DNA of 64,000 nt from SIG672 sp045535095 (GTDB lineage Bacteria > Bacillota > Clostridia > Oscillospirales > CAG-272). The notes under the pieces were generated by a model, which was not told the DNA's origin, searched no databases, and was given only the letters and a program-made list of their open reading frames with translations. Shown one piece after another: positions 25,877 through 34,352 of the stretch (its first letter is position 1; each line of letters opens with the position of its first letter). A program made the position numbers and the translations under genes. Location: NCBI GenBank assembly GCA_045535095.1, contig JAZSKY010000054.1:4592-68591 (forward strand). Reading direction: 5' to 3'.

Positions 25877-26503
25877 TTACTTCGAATACAACTCAACGAT
25901 AAGCTGTTCGTCAAACGGAAAATCAATATCCTCTCTCTTGGGAAGTGCAACTACCTTTGCAGCAGCCTTCTCTTTGTTAAGATCAAGCCATGCGGGAGCT
26001 ACGTGGGACTGCATATTCTCGATGAGTCCAGCGAACTTTTCAAGAGACTTAACGTTATCCTTGAGAGCGATCTCGTCGCCAACTTTAACGATAAGCGAAG
26101 GAATATTTACCTTTTTGCCGTTGAGCGTGAAGTGTGCGTGAAGTACCAACTGACGTGCTTCTCTGCGGCTGCTAGCGAGACCCATTCTGTAAACTACGTT
26201 GTCGAGTCTTCTCTCAAGCAGGCTGAGCAGGTTTTCACCGGTTACGCCTTCCTGATTATCTGCCTTCTCAAAGTAGCCCTTGAACTGGCTCTCGAGAACG
26301 CCGTAGTATCTCTTGGTCTTCTGCTTTTCACGAAGCTGCATTCCGTATTCACGGGGTTTCTTAGTTTCTGCACCATGCTGTCCGGGAGCTACCGGTCTAC
26401 GCTCCATAGCGCACTTGCCGGTAAGGCAACGGTCGCCCTTGAGAAAGAGCTTTACGCCTTCTCTGCGGCAGAGCTTGCATGCAGGACCTGTATATCTTGC
26501 CAT
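25877..26503 (-). CDS. rpsD: Ribosomal protein S4
   Basis: 208 residues; primary 16S rRNA-binding protein and, in many bacteria, the alpha-operon autoregulator. It is the zinc-containing form, with Cys at residues 9 and 12 (CKLC) and two more in CLTGKC. The S4 RNA-binding domain (RRLDNVVYRMGLASSRREARQLVLHAH) follows. Its place between rpsK and rpoA is the clostridial arrangement; in Bacillus subtilis rpsD is elsewhere. Confidence 0.97.
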   Translation of the reverse strand: MARYTGPACKLCRREGVKLFLKGDRCLTGKCAMERRPVAPGQHGAETKKPREYGMQLREKQKTKRYYGVLESQFKGYFEKADNQEGVTGENLLSLLERRLDNVVYRMGLASSRREARQLVLHAHFTLNGKKVNIPSLIVKVGDEIALKDNVKSLEKFAGLIENMQSHVAPAWLDLNKEKAAAKVVALPKREDIDFPFDEQLIVELYSK

Positions 26504-26526
26504 TTGTCTGTTCCTCCTTATTATGA

Positions 26527-26925
26527 TTAGACGCGTCTTCTCTTAGGCGGTCTGCATCCGTTGTGCGGGATGGGGGTTACGTCCTTGATCATCGTGATAT
26601 CAAGACCTGCGGTCTGGAGAGCGCGGATTGCTGCTTCTCTTCCCGATCCGGGTCCCTTAACGTAAACCTCGATGGTCTTCATACCATGCTCGATTGCTGC
26701 CTTTGCAGCGGTCTCGGATGCCATCTGTGCTGCGAACGGAGTGGACTTTCTGGAGCCCTTGAATCCGAGTTCTCCTGCCGATGCCCACGATACTGCGTTT
26801 CCGTTAGTATCGGTGATCGTCACGATGGTATTGTTGTAGGTCGAACGAATATGAGCAGTTCCCTTTTCAATATTCTTGCGCTCGCGGCGCATTCTGATGA
26901 CCTTCTTAGTTGTTGCCTTTGCCAT
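26527..26925 (-). CDS. rpsK: Ribosomal protein S11
   Basis: 132 residues; small-subunit platform protein next to S7 and S18 and in contact with mRNA. Signatures: GTAHIRSTYNNTIVTITD and a C-terminus KDVTPIPHNGCRPPKRRRV. Seventeen bases separate it from rpsM, so the two are translated as a pair. Confidence 0.98.
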   Translation of the reverse strand: MAKATTKKVIRMRRERKNIEKGTAHIRSTYNNTIVTITDTNGNAVSWASAGELGFKGSRKSTPFAAQMASETAAKAAIEHGMKTIEVYVKGPGSGREAAIRALQTAGLDITMIKDVTPIPHNGCRPPKRRRV

Positions 26926-26942
26926 CTTATTGAATCACTCCT

Positions 26943-27311
26943 TTACTTCTTCTTGTTAGCGATTGTCTTTGCGGGACCTTTTCTGGTTCTCGCGTTTGTT
27001 TTGGTTCTCTGTCCTCTTACGGGGAGACCCTTTCTGTGTCTGATTCCGCGGTAGCAGTTGATCTCGATCATTCTCTTGATCTCGAGCGAAACGTCACGGC
27101 GAAGGTCTCCTTCTACAGTGTAGTTTGCTTCGATCTCATCACGAAGTTTACTGATCTCGTCGTCTGTAAGATCCTTTGCGCGCTTGTCGGGGTCTATACC
27201 GGTTGCTGCAAGGATATCGTTAGAGCTCTTTCTGCCTATTCCGTAGATATAGGTAAGTGCGATCTCTACGCGCTTGTTGTTAGGAATATCAACACCAGCT
27301 ATACGTGCCAT
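26943..27311 (-). CDS. rpsM: Ribosomal protein S13
   Basis: 122 residues; head protein bridging the subunits and touching the P-site tRNA. Signatures: MARIAGVDIPNNKRVEIALTY, YGIGRKSS (the helix-hairpin-helix) and GIRHRKGLPVRGQRTKTNAR. The basic C-terminal tail is normal. First gene after rpmJ. Confidence 0.98.
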   Translation of the reverse strand: MARIAGVDIPNNKRVEIALTYIYGIGRKSSNDILAATGIDPDKRAKDLTDDEISKLRDEIEANYTVEGDLRRDVSLEIKRMIEINCYRGIRHRKGLPVRGQRTKTNARTRKGPAKTIANKKK

Positions 27312-27334
27312 TCAGTTTTCACCTCTCTTTTAGA

Positions 27335-27448
27335 TTAACCCTGTCTCTGCTTATGCTTAGGGTTCTCGCATATAACCATTACGTTACCTTTTCTTTTTAT
27401 GATCTTGCACTTGTCGCAAATCTTTTTAACGGATGGTTTTACTTTCAT
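27335..27448 (-). CDS. rpmJ: Ribosomal protein L36
   Basis: A 37-residue protein read directly from the minus strand: MKVKPSVKKICDKCKIIKRK, then GNVMVICENPKHKQRQG. It is the zinc-ribbon (C+) form, with CDKC, a later Cys and His. ATG at 27448, TAA at 27335. It lies between infA and rpsM, its standard position, with GGAATGGTGAC upstream as a weak ribosome binding site. Confidence 0.97.
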   Translation of the reverse strand: MKVKPSVKKICDKCKIIKRKGNVMVICENPKHKQRQG

Positions 27449-27477
27449 TGTTTGTCACCATTCCTTTCTGAATTTGG

Positions 27478-27696
27478 CTATTTGGAACGCCATGTGATAC
27501 GTCCCTTGGTGAGGTCGTAAACAGAAACCTCTACTTTAACCGAGTCACCGGGGAGTATCCAAATATAGTTCATTCTGAGCTTTCCGGACAGATGAGCTGT
27601 GATCATGTGTCCGTTAGCAAGCTTTACTTTGAAGGTGGCGTTCGGAAGTGCCTCTACAACCGTTCCTTCAAATTCAATTACGTCATCTTTAGGCAA
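27478..27696 (-). CDS. infA: Translation initiation factor IF-1
   Basis: 72 residues; OB-fold factor that blocks the A site in initiation. Signatures: DVIEFEGTVVEALPNATFKV, ANGHMITAHLSGKLRMNYIWILPGD. Starts with MPKD and has the normal length. It follows map by 56 bases; the small KOW protein gene some Firmicutes carry between map and infA is absent. Confidence 0.98.
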   Translation of the reverse strand: MPKDDVIEFEGTVVEALPNATFKVKLANGHMITAHLSGKLRMNYIWILPGDSVKVEVSVYDLTKGRITWRSK

Positions 27697-27752
27697 AACA
27701 ATTCCTCCTCATTATTAGGTTTTGGTCCTTTGTGGACTTACGATACGTTTTT

Positions 27753-28505
27753 TCAATCAATAGCGGTGAGCAGTACTGCTCCGTTATCGGTGAGCGCTAC
27801 CGTATGCTCGTAGTGAGCGGAGAGACTGCCGTCGGAGGTAACTACCGTCCAACCGTCCTTTTTCACGAATACGTCGCCGCTTCCCACGCAGACCATCGGC
27901 TCTATTGCGATGACCATACCGGGGATAAGGCGCGTTCCGCGTCCGGGAGTTCCGTAATTGGGAACCTCGGGCGATTCGTGAAGCTCTTTACCTACTCCGT
28001 GTCCAATAAACTGTCTTACTACCGAGAAGCCGTCCTCGAGAACACGTCTCTCAACTGCGCTTCCGACGTCGCCTATGCGTTTTCCGCTCTCGACCTGCGC
28101 GAGCGCTTTCATAAAGCTGTCCTTTGTAGCCTCGATAAGTCTATCTGCCACTTCGCTTACTTTTCCGCATCTGAAGGTGTTGGCGCTGTCTCCGTGAAAT
28201 CCCTTGTAGTAGGCTCCGACGTCGATCTTGACTATGTCGCCTTCTTTAAGTATCACGTTTTCAGACGGTATTCCGTGTATTACCTGCTCGTTTATGCTGA
28301 TGCAAGCCGATGCAGGAAATCCGCCGTATCCGAGAAACGAGGGGGTCGCTCCGCTTTTTTCGATATATTTGCGTATCTGCGCATCAATATACGCGGTGGT
28401 CACTCCCGGTTTTACCAGTTCGCCACCAAGCGCGAGCGCCTCTCCCGTGATTCTTCCGGCATCCTTCATTAAGGATATTTGATGTGAATTTTTTAACTGT
28501 ATCAT
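27753..28505 (-). CDS. map: Methionine aminopeptidase, type I
   Basis: 250 residues; removes the N-terminal methionine of new proteins. The five metal ligands are seen around KIDVGAYYKGFHGD (two Asp), GHGVGKELHE (His), AIEPMV (Glu) and the last EHTVALTDNG (Glu). Its ATG overlaps the adk stop by one base (TAATG), indicating translational coupling in the operon. Confidence 0.97.
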   Translation of the reverse strand: MIQLKNSHQISLMKDAGRITGEALALGGELVKPGVTTAYIDAQIRKYIEKSGATPSFLGYGGFPASACISINEQVIHGIPSENVILKEGDIVKIDVGAYYKGFHGDSANTFRCGKVSEVADRLIEATKDSFMKALAQVESGKRIGDVGSAVERRVLEDGFSVVRQFIGHGVGKELHESPEVPNYGTPGRGTRLIPGMVIAIEPMVCVGSGDVFVKKDGWTVVTSDGSLSAHYEHTVALTDNGAVLLTAID

Positions 28506-29140
28506 TATTTACCACCGATCGCTTCGAGCGTGAGTTTAGTGGTATCTGCGATCTCTTCCTGTCCAATGACGAGTCTAAGCTTGCCCTTGTTCATATAGAA
28601 ATCTTTAAGCGGCTCTGTAAGATCGTGATAAACGTCGAGTCTGCTGAGCACGACCTCGGGGCTATCGTCCTTGCGGAGAGTTAGCACCGTTCCGTCGTTA
28701 TCACAGGTCTTACCGTCCTTAGACGGCTTGAACTCTGTGTGATAGCTTGCTCCGCATTTTTCGCAAACGCGGCGACCGCTCATACGCTTAACTATCTTTT
28801 CGTCGGGAACCTCGATGCTGACGACTACGTCAAGCTCGATTCCCATTTCGTCAAGAGCCTCGGCTTGAGCGACTGTACGGGGGAATCCGTCAAGGATAAA
28901 TCCGTCCTTACAGTCCTCTTTGTCAAGCCTTTCTTTTATTATACCAATTACCACCTCATCGGGAACAAGTTGTCCCTTATCGGTGTACTGCCTTGCGGCA
29001 AGTCCCATGACCGTTCCGGTCTTGATTGCCTCTCTGATAATAGCGCCTGTGGAAATTGCGGGAATACCGAATTTCTCAGATGCTATCTCAGCCTGTGTGC
29101 CTTTGCCGGCGCCGGGGGCGCCAAGAAACATTATTTTCAT
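28505..29140 (-). CDS. adk: Adenylate kinase
   Basis: 211 residues; balances ATP, ADP and AMP. P-loop GAPGAGKGTQ at residues 7-16, the AMP-binding DGFPRT, and a zinc-binding LID with CEKC and a later CxxD (C-X2-C-X16-C-X2-D), the Gram-positive pattern. Normal length. Between secY and map, as usual in Firmicutes. Confidence 0.98.
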   Translation of the reverse strand: MKIMFLGAPGAGKGTQAEIASEKFGIPAISTGAIIREAIKTGTVMGLAARQYTDKGQLVPDEVVIGIIKERLDKEDCKDGFILDGFPRTVAQAEALDEMGIELDVVVSIEVPDEKIVKRMSGRRVCEKCGASYHTEFKPSKDGKTCDNDGTVLTLRKDDSPEVVLSRLDVYHDLTEPLKDFYMNKGKLRLVIGQEEIADTTKLTLEAIGGK

Positions 29141-29166
29141 TTTCTTTACCCTTTTAAGGCGTGCAC

Positions 29167-30534
29167 TTACTGAAGGAATCCCTTATAGTGACGCATCGTG
29201 AGCTGCGATTCAATGTCGCGTCCGGTCTCAAGGATAACTCCGATAACAATGATGATCGAAGATCCGAGGCTCGAGAACTGTGCGAAGTTGTACTGGACGT
29301 AAAGTCTGTTTACAAGCGTCGCAAGCGACTGAGTAGTATCGTAATCGTAGAACATAAAGAGTATGCTGTTTGCGATCATAGGAACGCCTACGACGATACA
29401 AAGGAATATTGCTCCGATAAACGTGATCCTGTTGAGAATCTTCTTGATATACGCTGCAGTCGGCTCGCCGGGACGAACACCCGGGATCATTCCGCCATTC
29501 TTCTTAAGATTGTTCGAAACCTCGATGGGATCGAAGGAAATCATAATGTAGAAGTATGCGAATGCAACGATAAGAATGAGGTATATCGCAAGATAGAGGA
29601 AAGACGAGGAATCGAATACCTTGAGGAATTTACCCCAGAAGCCTTCGCTGTTCTTCGTGATTCCGAAGAAAGTAAGGATCGTTGCGGGAAGAGATGCAAT
29701 GGAGGATGCGAAGATTATCGGCATAACTCCGGACATATTAAGCTTAAGGGGAAGGTTGGTGTTCTGTCCGCCGTAAACCTTTCTGCCTACTACTCTCTTA
29801 CCGTACTGGATCGGGATTCTGCGTTCGCTGTTCGTAACGAAAACGATGAGGTAGATGATTGCGAGTCCTACGATTGCAGTTACAACTGCAACGAGCGTTG
29901 CCCAAGGCCAATCCTTAGCCATTTCGATAAGGCTATTGATAAGGGTGGGGAAACTGGAAAGGATGTTCGCAAAGAGGATCATCGAGATACCGTTACCGAT
30001 ACCCTTTTCGTTGATCTTCTCACCGAGCCACATTACGACTGCGGCACCTGCTCCGAAGCAGAAAATGATAACGAGTGCAGCGAAGAGATCGTCTCTGTAA
30101 AGAACCTGCTGTGCTTTAAGAATGGTGAAATATCCCCATGCGGTAAGCGCACCAAGTGCGATAGTTACGTATCTCGTGATCTGAGAGATCTTTTTCTTGC
30201 CGTTTTCGTCCTTCGACATTCTTTCGAGTTTCGGGAACGCAACTGCAAGAAGCTGCATTACGATCGATGCTGTGATATAAGGAGATATACCGAGCGCGAA
30301 TACCGTTGCCTGCGCGAGTGCACCACCGTTGAGCAGGTTGAGGTACTGGAAAATCGTTCCGCTGTATATTCCGCTTCCGCTGAAGAGGCTCTGGAGAACC
30401 TCGTTCTTAACGTAGGGAACGGGAATTGCGGTACCGAGTCTGTACAGAATGAGTATGAATGCAGTAAAGAGGATCTTTACTCGAATGTCCTTAGCTGCCC
30501 ATACGTTTCTGATTTTGCCGAAAAACTTTCTCAC
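29167..30534 (-). CDS. secY: Protein translocase subunit SecY
   Basis: 455 residues with ten transmembrane helices; central channel of the Sec translocon. Starts MRKFFGKIRNVWAAKDIR; the plug and the lateral-gate helices are in place, and the SERRIPIQYGKRVVG loop (cytoplasmic loop 4, ribosome/SecA contact) is seen. A long plus-strand open frame overlapping it (29161-30960) is a shadow. Confidence 0.98.
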   Translation of the reverse strand: MRKFFGKIRNVWAAKDIRVKILFTAFILILYRLGTAIPVPYVKNEVLQSLFSGSGIYSGTIFQYLNLLNGGALAQATVFALGISPYITASIVMQLLAVAFPKLERMSKDENGKKKISQITRYVTIALGALTAWGYFTILKAQQVLYRDDLFAALVIIFCFGAGAAVVMWLGEKINEKGIGNGISMILFANILSSFPTLINSLIEMAKDWPWATLVAVVTAIVGLAIIYLIVFVTNSERRIPIQYGKRVVGRKVYGGQNTNLPLKLNMSGVMPIIFASSIASLPATILTFFGITKNSEGFWGKFLKVFDSSSFLYLAIYLILIVAFAYFYIMISFDPIEVSNNLKKNGGMIPGVRPGEPTAAYIKKILNRITFIGAIFLCIVVGVPMIANSILFMFYDYDTTQSLATLVNRLYVQYNFAQFSSLGSSIIIVIGVILETGRDIESQLTMRHYKGFLQ

Positions 30535-30978
30535 TTAGATCACCTCTACCTTTCCGCCAGCCGCTTCAATTTTTTCTTTAGCGGCAGCCGAAAAGACAGC
30601 TGCGCAAACAGTGATTTTCTTAGTGATCTCACCGCGTCCGAGTACTTTGAGTCCGTCATTTGCCTTGCTGATAATACCCTTCTCGCAAAGTACTTCGATA
30701 GTTACAGTGTCACCGTCGTTGAAACAAGCATTGAGCTTTTCAACGTTGATTATGCTATAGATTTTTGCAAACTTATTGTTGAAGCCTCTCTTAGGAAGTC
30801 TTCTGTAAAGCGGAATCTGGCCGCCTTCAAATCCGGGACGTACGCCGCCGCCCGAACGAGCATTCTGACCCTTGTGTCCCTTGCCTGCGGTCTTACCGTT
30901 TCCGGAACCAGTGCCTCTGCCCTTACGCCAAGCCTTCTTTGCGGAGCCTTCAGGTGCTGAAAGTTCATGGAGCTTCAT
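30535..30978 (-). CDS. rplO: Ribosomal protein L15
   Basis: 147 residues; 23S rRNA-binding protein important in late assembly. Starts MKLHELSAPEGSAKKAWRKGRGTGSGNGKTAGKGHKGQ, with the family's Gly/Lys-rich extended N-terminus, and a C-terminal globular half. Its stop abuts the secY start by one base. Confidence 0.97.
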   Translation of the reverse strand: MKLHELSAPEGSAKKAWRKGRGTGSGNGKTAGKGHKGQNARSGGGVRPGFEGGQIPLYRRLPKRGFNNKFAKIYSIINVEKLNACFNDGDTVTIEVLCEKGIISKANDGLKVLGRGEITKKITVCAAVFSAAAKEKIEAAGGKVEVI

Positions 30979-31018
30979 ATTTTTCTCCTCCTTCGTAGAA
31001 TTTTAGTCTTTGATTTGA

Positions 31019-31195
31019 TTATTCGGCCGCTTCTACCTTAACGAGGTGCGAGATAACGTTGATCTTGCCCTTGGTAGCGTCCGTATCGGGAAGAACTATG
31101 CTGTCACCGATCTTTTTGAAGCCAAGCGAAGCCGCTGTGGCCTTCTGCTTAGGAAGAGTTCCGATGAGACTCTTAACAAGTGTAACCTTTATCAT
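31019..31195 (-). CDS. rpmD: Ribosomal protein L30
   Basis: 58 residues; small 23S-binding protein. IKVTLVKSLIGTLPKQKATAASLG is the L30 signature. I start it at the ATG at 31195, which has GGGGGAGA upstream, rather than at 31216, which overlaps rpsE. Confidence 0.96.
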   Translation of the reverse strand: MIKVTLVKSLIGTLPKQKATAASLGFKKIGDSIVLPDTDATKGKINVISHLVKVEAAE

Positions 31196-31212
31196 CTCTT
31201 TGTCTCCCCCTA

Positions 31213-31710
31213 TCAAAGTTCTTCTACGCTCTTGCCGCGCATCTGTGCAACCTCTTCAGCACTTCTGAGCATGCTGAGTGCTACGAACGTAGCCTTAACT
31301 ACGTTAGTGGGGTTGGTAGAACGCAGGCACTTAGCTCTGACGTTTTTAATTCCCGCAAGCTCGAGAACCGCACGAACGGTTCCGGAAGCGATGATACCGG
31401 TTCCTTCGGGTGCCGGCTTGAGCATAACTCTACCTGCTCCGAACTCACCGATTACCTCGTGGGGAATGGTGGTACCCTTAAGGGGTACTTCGATCATATT
31501 CTTCTTAGCATCTTCGATACCCTTGCGGATTGCTTCGGGAGTCTCAGCTGCCTTTCCAAGTCCGTAGCCTACGTGTCCGTTTCCGTCACCTACAACCATG
31601 ATAGCTGCAAGGCTTGCAATACGACCACCCTTTACGGTCTTAGATACACGCTTTGTCTTGACAAGCTTTTCCTGGAGGTCAAGCGTTGCCGCATCTATTC
31701 TTTTTGCCAT
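31213..31710 (-). CDS. rpsE: Ribosomal protein S5
   Basis: 165 residues; translational-accuracy protein. Signatures: L..KLVKTKRVSKTVKGGRIASLAAIMVVGDGNGHVGYGLGKA (double-stranded RNA-binding domain) and VMLKPAPEGTGIIASG. Typical length; between rplR and rpmD. Confidence 0.98.
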   Translation of the reverse strand: MAKRIDAATLDLQEKLVKTKRVSKTVKGGRIASLAAIMVVGDGNGHVGYGLGKAAETPEAIRKGIEDAKKNMIEVPLKGTTIPHEVIGEFGAGRVMLKPAPEGTGIIASGTVRAVLELAGIKNVRAKCLRSTNPTNVVKATFVALSMLRSAEEVAQMRGKSVEEL

Positions 31711-31727
31711 TAGTACTTTCCTCCTTA

Positions 31728-32084
31728 TCAGAACTTGAGGCCTGCGGCGCGAGCGCCTTCAGCAAGTTCGAGTACGCGTCCGTGGTAGAGATATCCGCCG
31801 CGGTCAAAAACTACTTCGGATATACCTGCTGCGATAGCACGTTCAGCAATGAGAGTACCAACTTTCTTTGCGCTCTCCTTGTTGCTGCCGCCTACAAAGT
31901 CTTTTTCGTACGAGGAAGCGGATACGAGCGTTACACCCTTGACGTCGTCAATGATCTGCGCCTGAATATTAGCGTTCGAGCGATATACGCAGAGACGGGG
32001 GCACTCGGCAGTTCCCGAGATCTTTCCTCTAACTCTTGCGTGTCTCTTAAGACGCTGCTGGTTGGAATCTTTTCTTGATACCAT
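31728..32084 (-). CDS. rplR: Ribosomal protein L18
   Basis: 118 residues; 5S rRNA-binding protein of the central protuberance. Start MVSRKDSNQQRLKRHARVRGKISGTAECPRL and the RGGYLYHGRV-ELAEGARAAGLKF end are typical. Between rplF and rpsE. Confidence 0.97.
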   Translation of the reverse strand: MVSRKDSNQQRLKRHARVRGKISGTAECPRLCVYRSNANIQAQIIDDVKGVTLVSASSYEKDFVGGSNKESAKKVGTLIAERAIAAGISEVVFDRGGYLYHGRVLELAEGARAAGLKF

Positions 32085-32104
32085 CTTTAATCCACTCCTT
32101 TCTA

Positions 32105-32644
32105 TTATTTACCGGTCTTTCCGGCCTTGCGGCGGACAAACTCACCGGTGTATCTGATACCCTTGCCCTTGTAGGGTTCCGGAGGTCTCTTGCTTCTGAT
32201 GTTAGCTGCGACCTGGCCTACAAGCTGCTTGTCGATACCGCAAACGATAATCGTGTTTGCATCGGGTACCTCGAACGTAATTCCGTTACCCTCTTCGAAG
32301 GTGATACCGTGGGAGTAACCGAGAGAGAGCTGGAGCTGCTTGCCCTGTTTTGCTGCTCTGTATCCTACGCCGACGATCTCGAGCTTCTTCTGGTAGCCTT
32401 CGCTAACGCCAACTACCATGTTGTTGATTAGAGTACGGGTAAGTCCGTGAATGGATCTGTTGAACTTTTCATCGTTGGGACGGGAAACGAGGATCTCGTT
32501 GTCCTTAACCTCGATAGAGAGCTCATTTCTGAACTGCTGAGTAAGAGTACCCTTGGGTCCCTTTACCGTTACGAGATTTCCTTCAGCTATATCGATGCTT
32601 ACACCTGCGGGAACCTTAACGGGATTTCTACCTATTCTTGACAT
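32105..32644 (-). CDS. rplF: Ribosomal protein L6
   Basis: 179 residues; at the base of the L7/L12 stalk. MSRIGRNPVKVPAGVSI opens it; two L6 repeats end with the PYKGKGIRYTGEFVRRKAGK signature. Typical length and place between rpsH and rplR. Confidence 0.98.
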   Translation of the reverse strand: MSRIGRNPVKVPAGVSIDIAEGNLVTVKGPKGTLTQQFRNELSIEVKDNEILVSRPNDEKFNRSIHGLTRTLINNMVVGVSEGYQKKLEIVGVGYRAAKQGKQLQLSLGYSHGITFEEGNGITFEVPDANTIIVCGIDKQLVGQVAANIRSKRPPEPYKGKGIRYTGEFVRRKAGKTGK

Positions 32645-32662
32645 CTCTTTATGCTCCCTTCT

Positions 32663-33058
32663 TTACCATACAAATGCAAGTACTTCGCCGCCGACCTTCT
32701 CTTTACGAGCCTTCTTGTCGGTCATGATACCCTTGGAAGTGGATACGATTGCGATGCCGAGGCCGTTCATAACCTTGGGCATGTCATCGCAGCCTGCATA
32801 GATTCTAAGACCGGGCTTAGAAACTCTGCGAAGTCCCTGGATAACCTTCTGCTTGCCGATATACTTGAGTGTTACTCTGAGAATTCCCTGCTTGCCATCT
32901 TCGATTACCTGATAGCTCTTGATGTAGCCCTCTTCGAGAAGAATGTCAGCAATTGCCTTCTTCATGTTAGAAGCGGGAATATCTACGGTTTCGTGTTTTG
33001 CGTTGTTTGCGTTGCGGATTCTTGTGAGCATATCCGCAATTACGTCTGATATTTGCAT
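32663..33058 (-). CDS. rpsH: Ribosomal protein S8
   Basis: 131 residues; primary 16S-binding protein and the spc-operon translational repressor in Escherichia coli. Starts MQISDVIADMLTRIRNANNAKHETV and ends with STSKGIMTDKKARKEKVGGEVLAFVW. A 132-bp structured gap separates it from rpsN. Confidence 0.98.
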   Translation of the reverse strand: MQISDVIADMLTRIRNANNAKHETVDIPASNMKKAIADILLEEGYIKSYQVIEDGKQGILRVTLKYIGKQKVIQGLRRVSKPGLRIYAGCDDMPKVMNGLGIAIVSTSKGIMTDKKARKEKVGGEVLAFVW

Positions 33059-33190
33059 ATTATTTTCCTCCTGTTATGCAAGTGTTTTTTCTTGCTGCCC
33101 GTTTTTTCCGTCGGGCTGCAAATCGGCGGTTAAAGTTTCCTTTCCTGCCGATAAGACGGAGTTCTGTTACTTTCTCCGAGGTAGTTTAAA
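33059..33190 (-). promoter_or_regulatory. Structured gap between rpsN and rpsH, candidate r-protein control site
   Basis: 132 bases in an otherwise compact operon. It can form three hairpins: GCAGCCCG pairing with CGGGC(A)GC across an A-rich loop (33093-33118), ATCGGC/GCCGAT (about 33121-33151) and CGGAG/CTCCG (about 33155-33177). It could bind S8 or act as a processing or attenuation site; this is inference from position. Confidence 0.4.
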
Positions 33191-33376
33191 TTACCAGGAT
33201 GCTTTTCTTACTCCGGGGATCTCGCCTTTGTATGCAAGCTCTCTGAAGCAGATACGGCAAATTCCGTACTTACGCATATAAGCATGGGGGCGGCCGCAGA
33301 TCTTGCATCTGTTGTACTCACGGGTGGAGAACTTCTGCGTTCTCTGCTGCTTAACCTTCATTGATGTTTTTGCCAT
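33191..33376 (-). CDS. rpsN: Ribosomal protein S14, type Z (zinc form)
   Basis: 61 residues; the short zinc-ribbon S14 with CKIC...CRIC (four Cys), as in the C+ form that Gram-positives keep in the spc operon. Starts MAKTSMKVKQQRTQK and ends PGVRKASW. Placed between rplE and rpsH. Confidence 0.98.
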   Translation of the reverse strand: MAKTSMKVKQQRTQKFSTREYNRCKICGRPHAYMRKYGICRICFRELAYKGEIPGVRKASW

Positions 33377-33391
33377 CTTTTCTATCCTCCA

Positions 33392-33931
33392 TTATTTAGC
33401 GAACGGTGCGCCGAGCTGACGAAGAAGCTCTCTTGCCTCGTCGTCGGTCTTTGCCGTCGTAACGAATGCGATGTCCATTCCGCGGATCTTGTCGATCTTA
33501 TCGTACTCGATCTCGGGGAAAATGAGCTGCTCTTTGAGGCCGAGAGAGTAGTTTCCTCTGCCGTCGAAGCCGTCGGGATTGATACCCTTGAAGTCACGAA
33601 CTCTGGGGAGAGCGAAGTTGAAGAGCTTGTCAGCAAACTCATACATAATGTCTCCTCTGAGGGTAACCTTTGCACCGATCTTCATGCCCTGACGGAGCTT
33701 GAAGTTCGATACCGACTTACGTGCGAAAGTAGGAACTGCCTTCTGACCGGTGATGAGCGAAAGCTCGTCGATGATAGTGTCGATTACCTTTGCGTTATCC
33801 TTTGCATCGCCTGCGCCAACGTTGACAACGATCTTGTCAAGCTTGGGGATCTGCATAACGCTCTTGTACTCGAACTTCTTCATAAGAGCAGGAGCAATTT
33901 CGCTCTTATAAGTTTCCTTAAGTCTAGCCAT
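33392..33931 (-). CDS. rplE: Ribosomal protein L5
   Basis: 179 residues; 5S rRNA and P-site tRNA contact in the central protuberance. Signatures: KIVVNVGAGDAKDNAKVID, LRQGMKIGAKVTLRG and FPEIEYDKIDKIRGMDI. Typical length; 16 bases after rplX in the reading direction. Confidence 0.98.
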   Translation of the reverse strand: MARLKETYKSEIAPALMKKFEYKSVMQIPKLDKIVVNVGAGDAKDNAKVIDTIIDELSLITGQKAVPTFARKSVSNFKLRQGMKIGAKVTLRGDIMYEFADKLFNFALPRVRDFKGINPDGFDGRGNYSLGLKEQLIFPEIEYDKIDKIRGMDIAFVTTAKTDDEARELLRQLGAPFAK

Positions 33932-33947
33932 TTCTTACTCCTCCTCC

Positions 33948-34337
33948 TTAGTCAAACTGATATGAGCAAGGAGTTCCGTCCGACTTCTTACCGGAGCAAA
34001 CGCGGACTTTCTTTCCGTCGATTACTTCGATATGAGTTCTGACGCCCTTGTCACACTTGGGGCAGTAAAGCTGTACCTTGCAAGCGTACACGGGAGCATC
34101 AACCTTAACGATTGCGGACTGCTCGCCCTGTCTCTTTGCCTTAACGTGCTTACTAGCCTTGTTTACGTTTTCAACGATAACCTTGCCCTCTTCGGGAGAA
34201 ACTGCGATAACCTTTGCGGTCTTACGCTCCTTCTTGGTCTCGTTGCCTTCTTTGTCTTCGCTGGTCTTCCACTTGTCCTTGTAGTCGCCCACGCGTACTA
34301 CTACGGTATCACCCGTTTTAACGTGCATTCTTGCCAT
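33948..34337 (-). CDS. rplX: Ribosomal protein L24 with an insertion and a Cys4 module
   Basis: 129 residues, longer than the usual 100-105. The KOW motif (MHVKTGDTVVVRVGDYKDK) is interrupted by a charged insertion (KTSEDKEGNETKKER) before KTAKVIAVSPEEGKVIVENVN. The C-terminal half has two cysteine pairs (CPKC and C...C, in LYCPKCDK and VCSGKKSDGTPC) that could bind zinc. L24 starts 50S assembly. Between rplN and rplE. Confidence 0.96.
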   Translation of the reverse strand: MARMHVKTGDTVVVRVGDYKDKWKTSEDKEGNETKKERKTAKVIAVSPEEGKVIVENVNKASKHVKAKRQGEQSAIVKVDAPVYACKVQLYCPKCDKGVRTHIEVIDGKKVRVCSGKKSDGTPCSYQFD

Positions 34338-34352
34338 TTTGACGATACCTCC

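Noticed and set aside
29161..30960. 599-codon plus-strand open frame opposite secY and rplO
   Set aside because: It is antisense to two certain genes, has Cys/Arg/Glu composition typical of shadow frames, and has no start signal.
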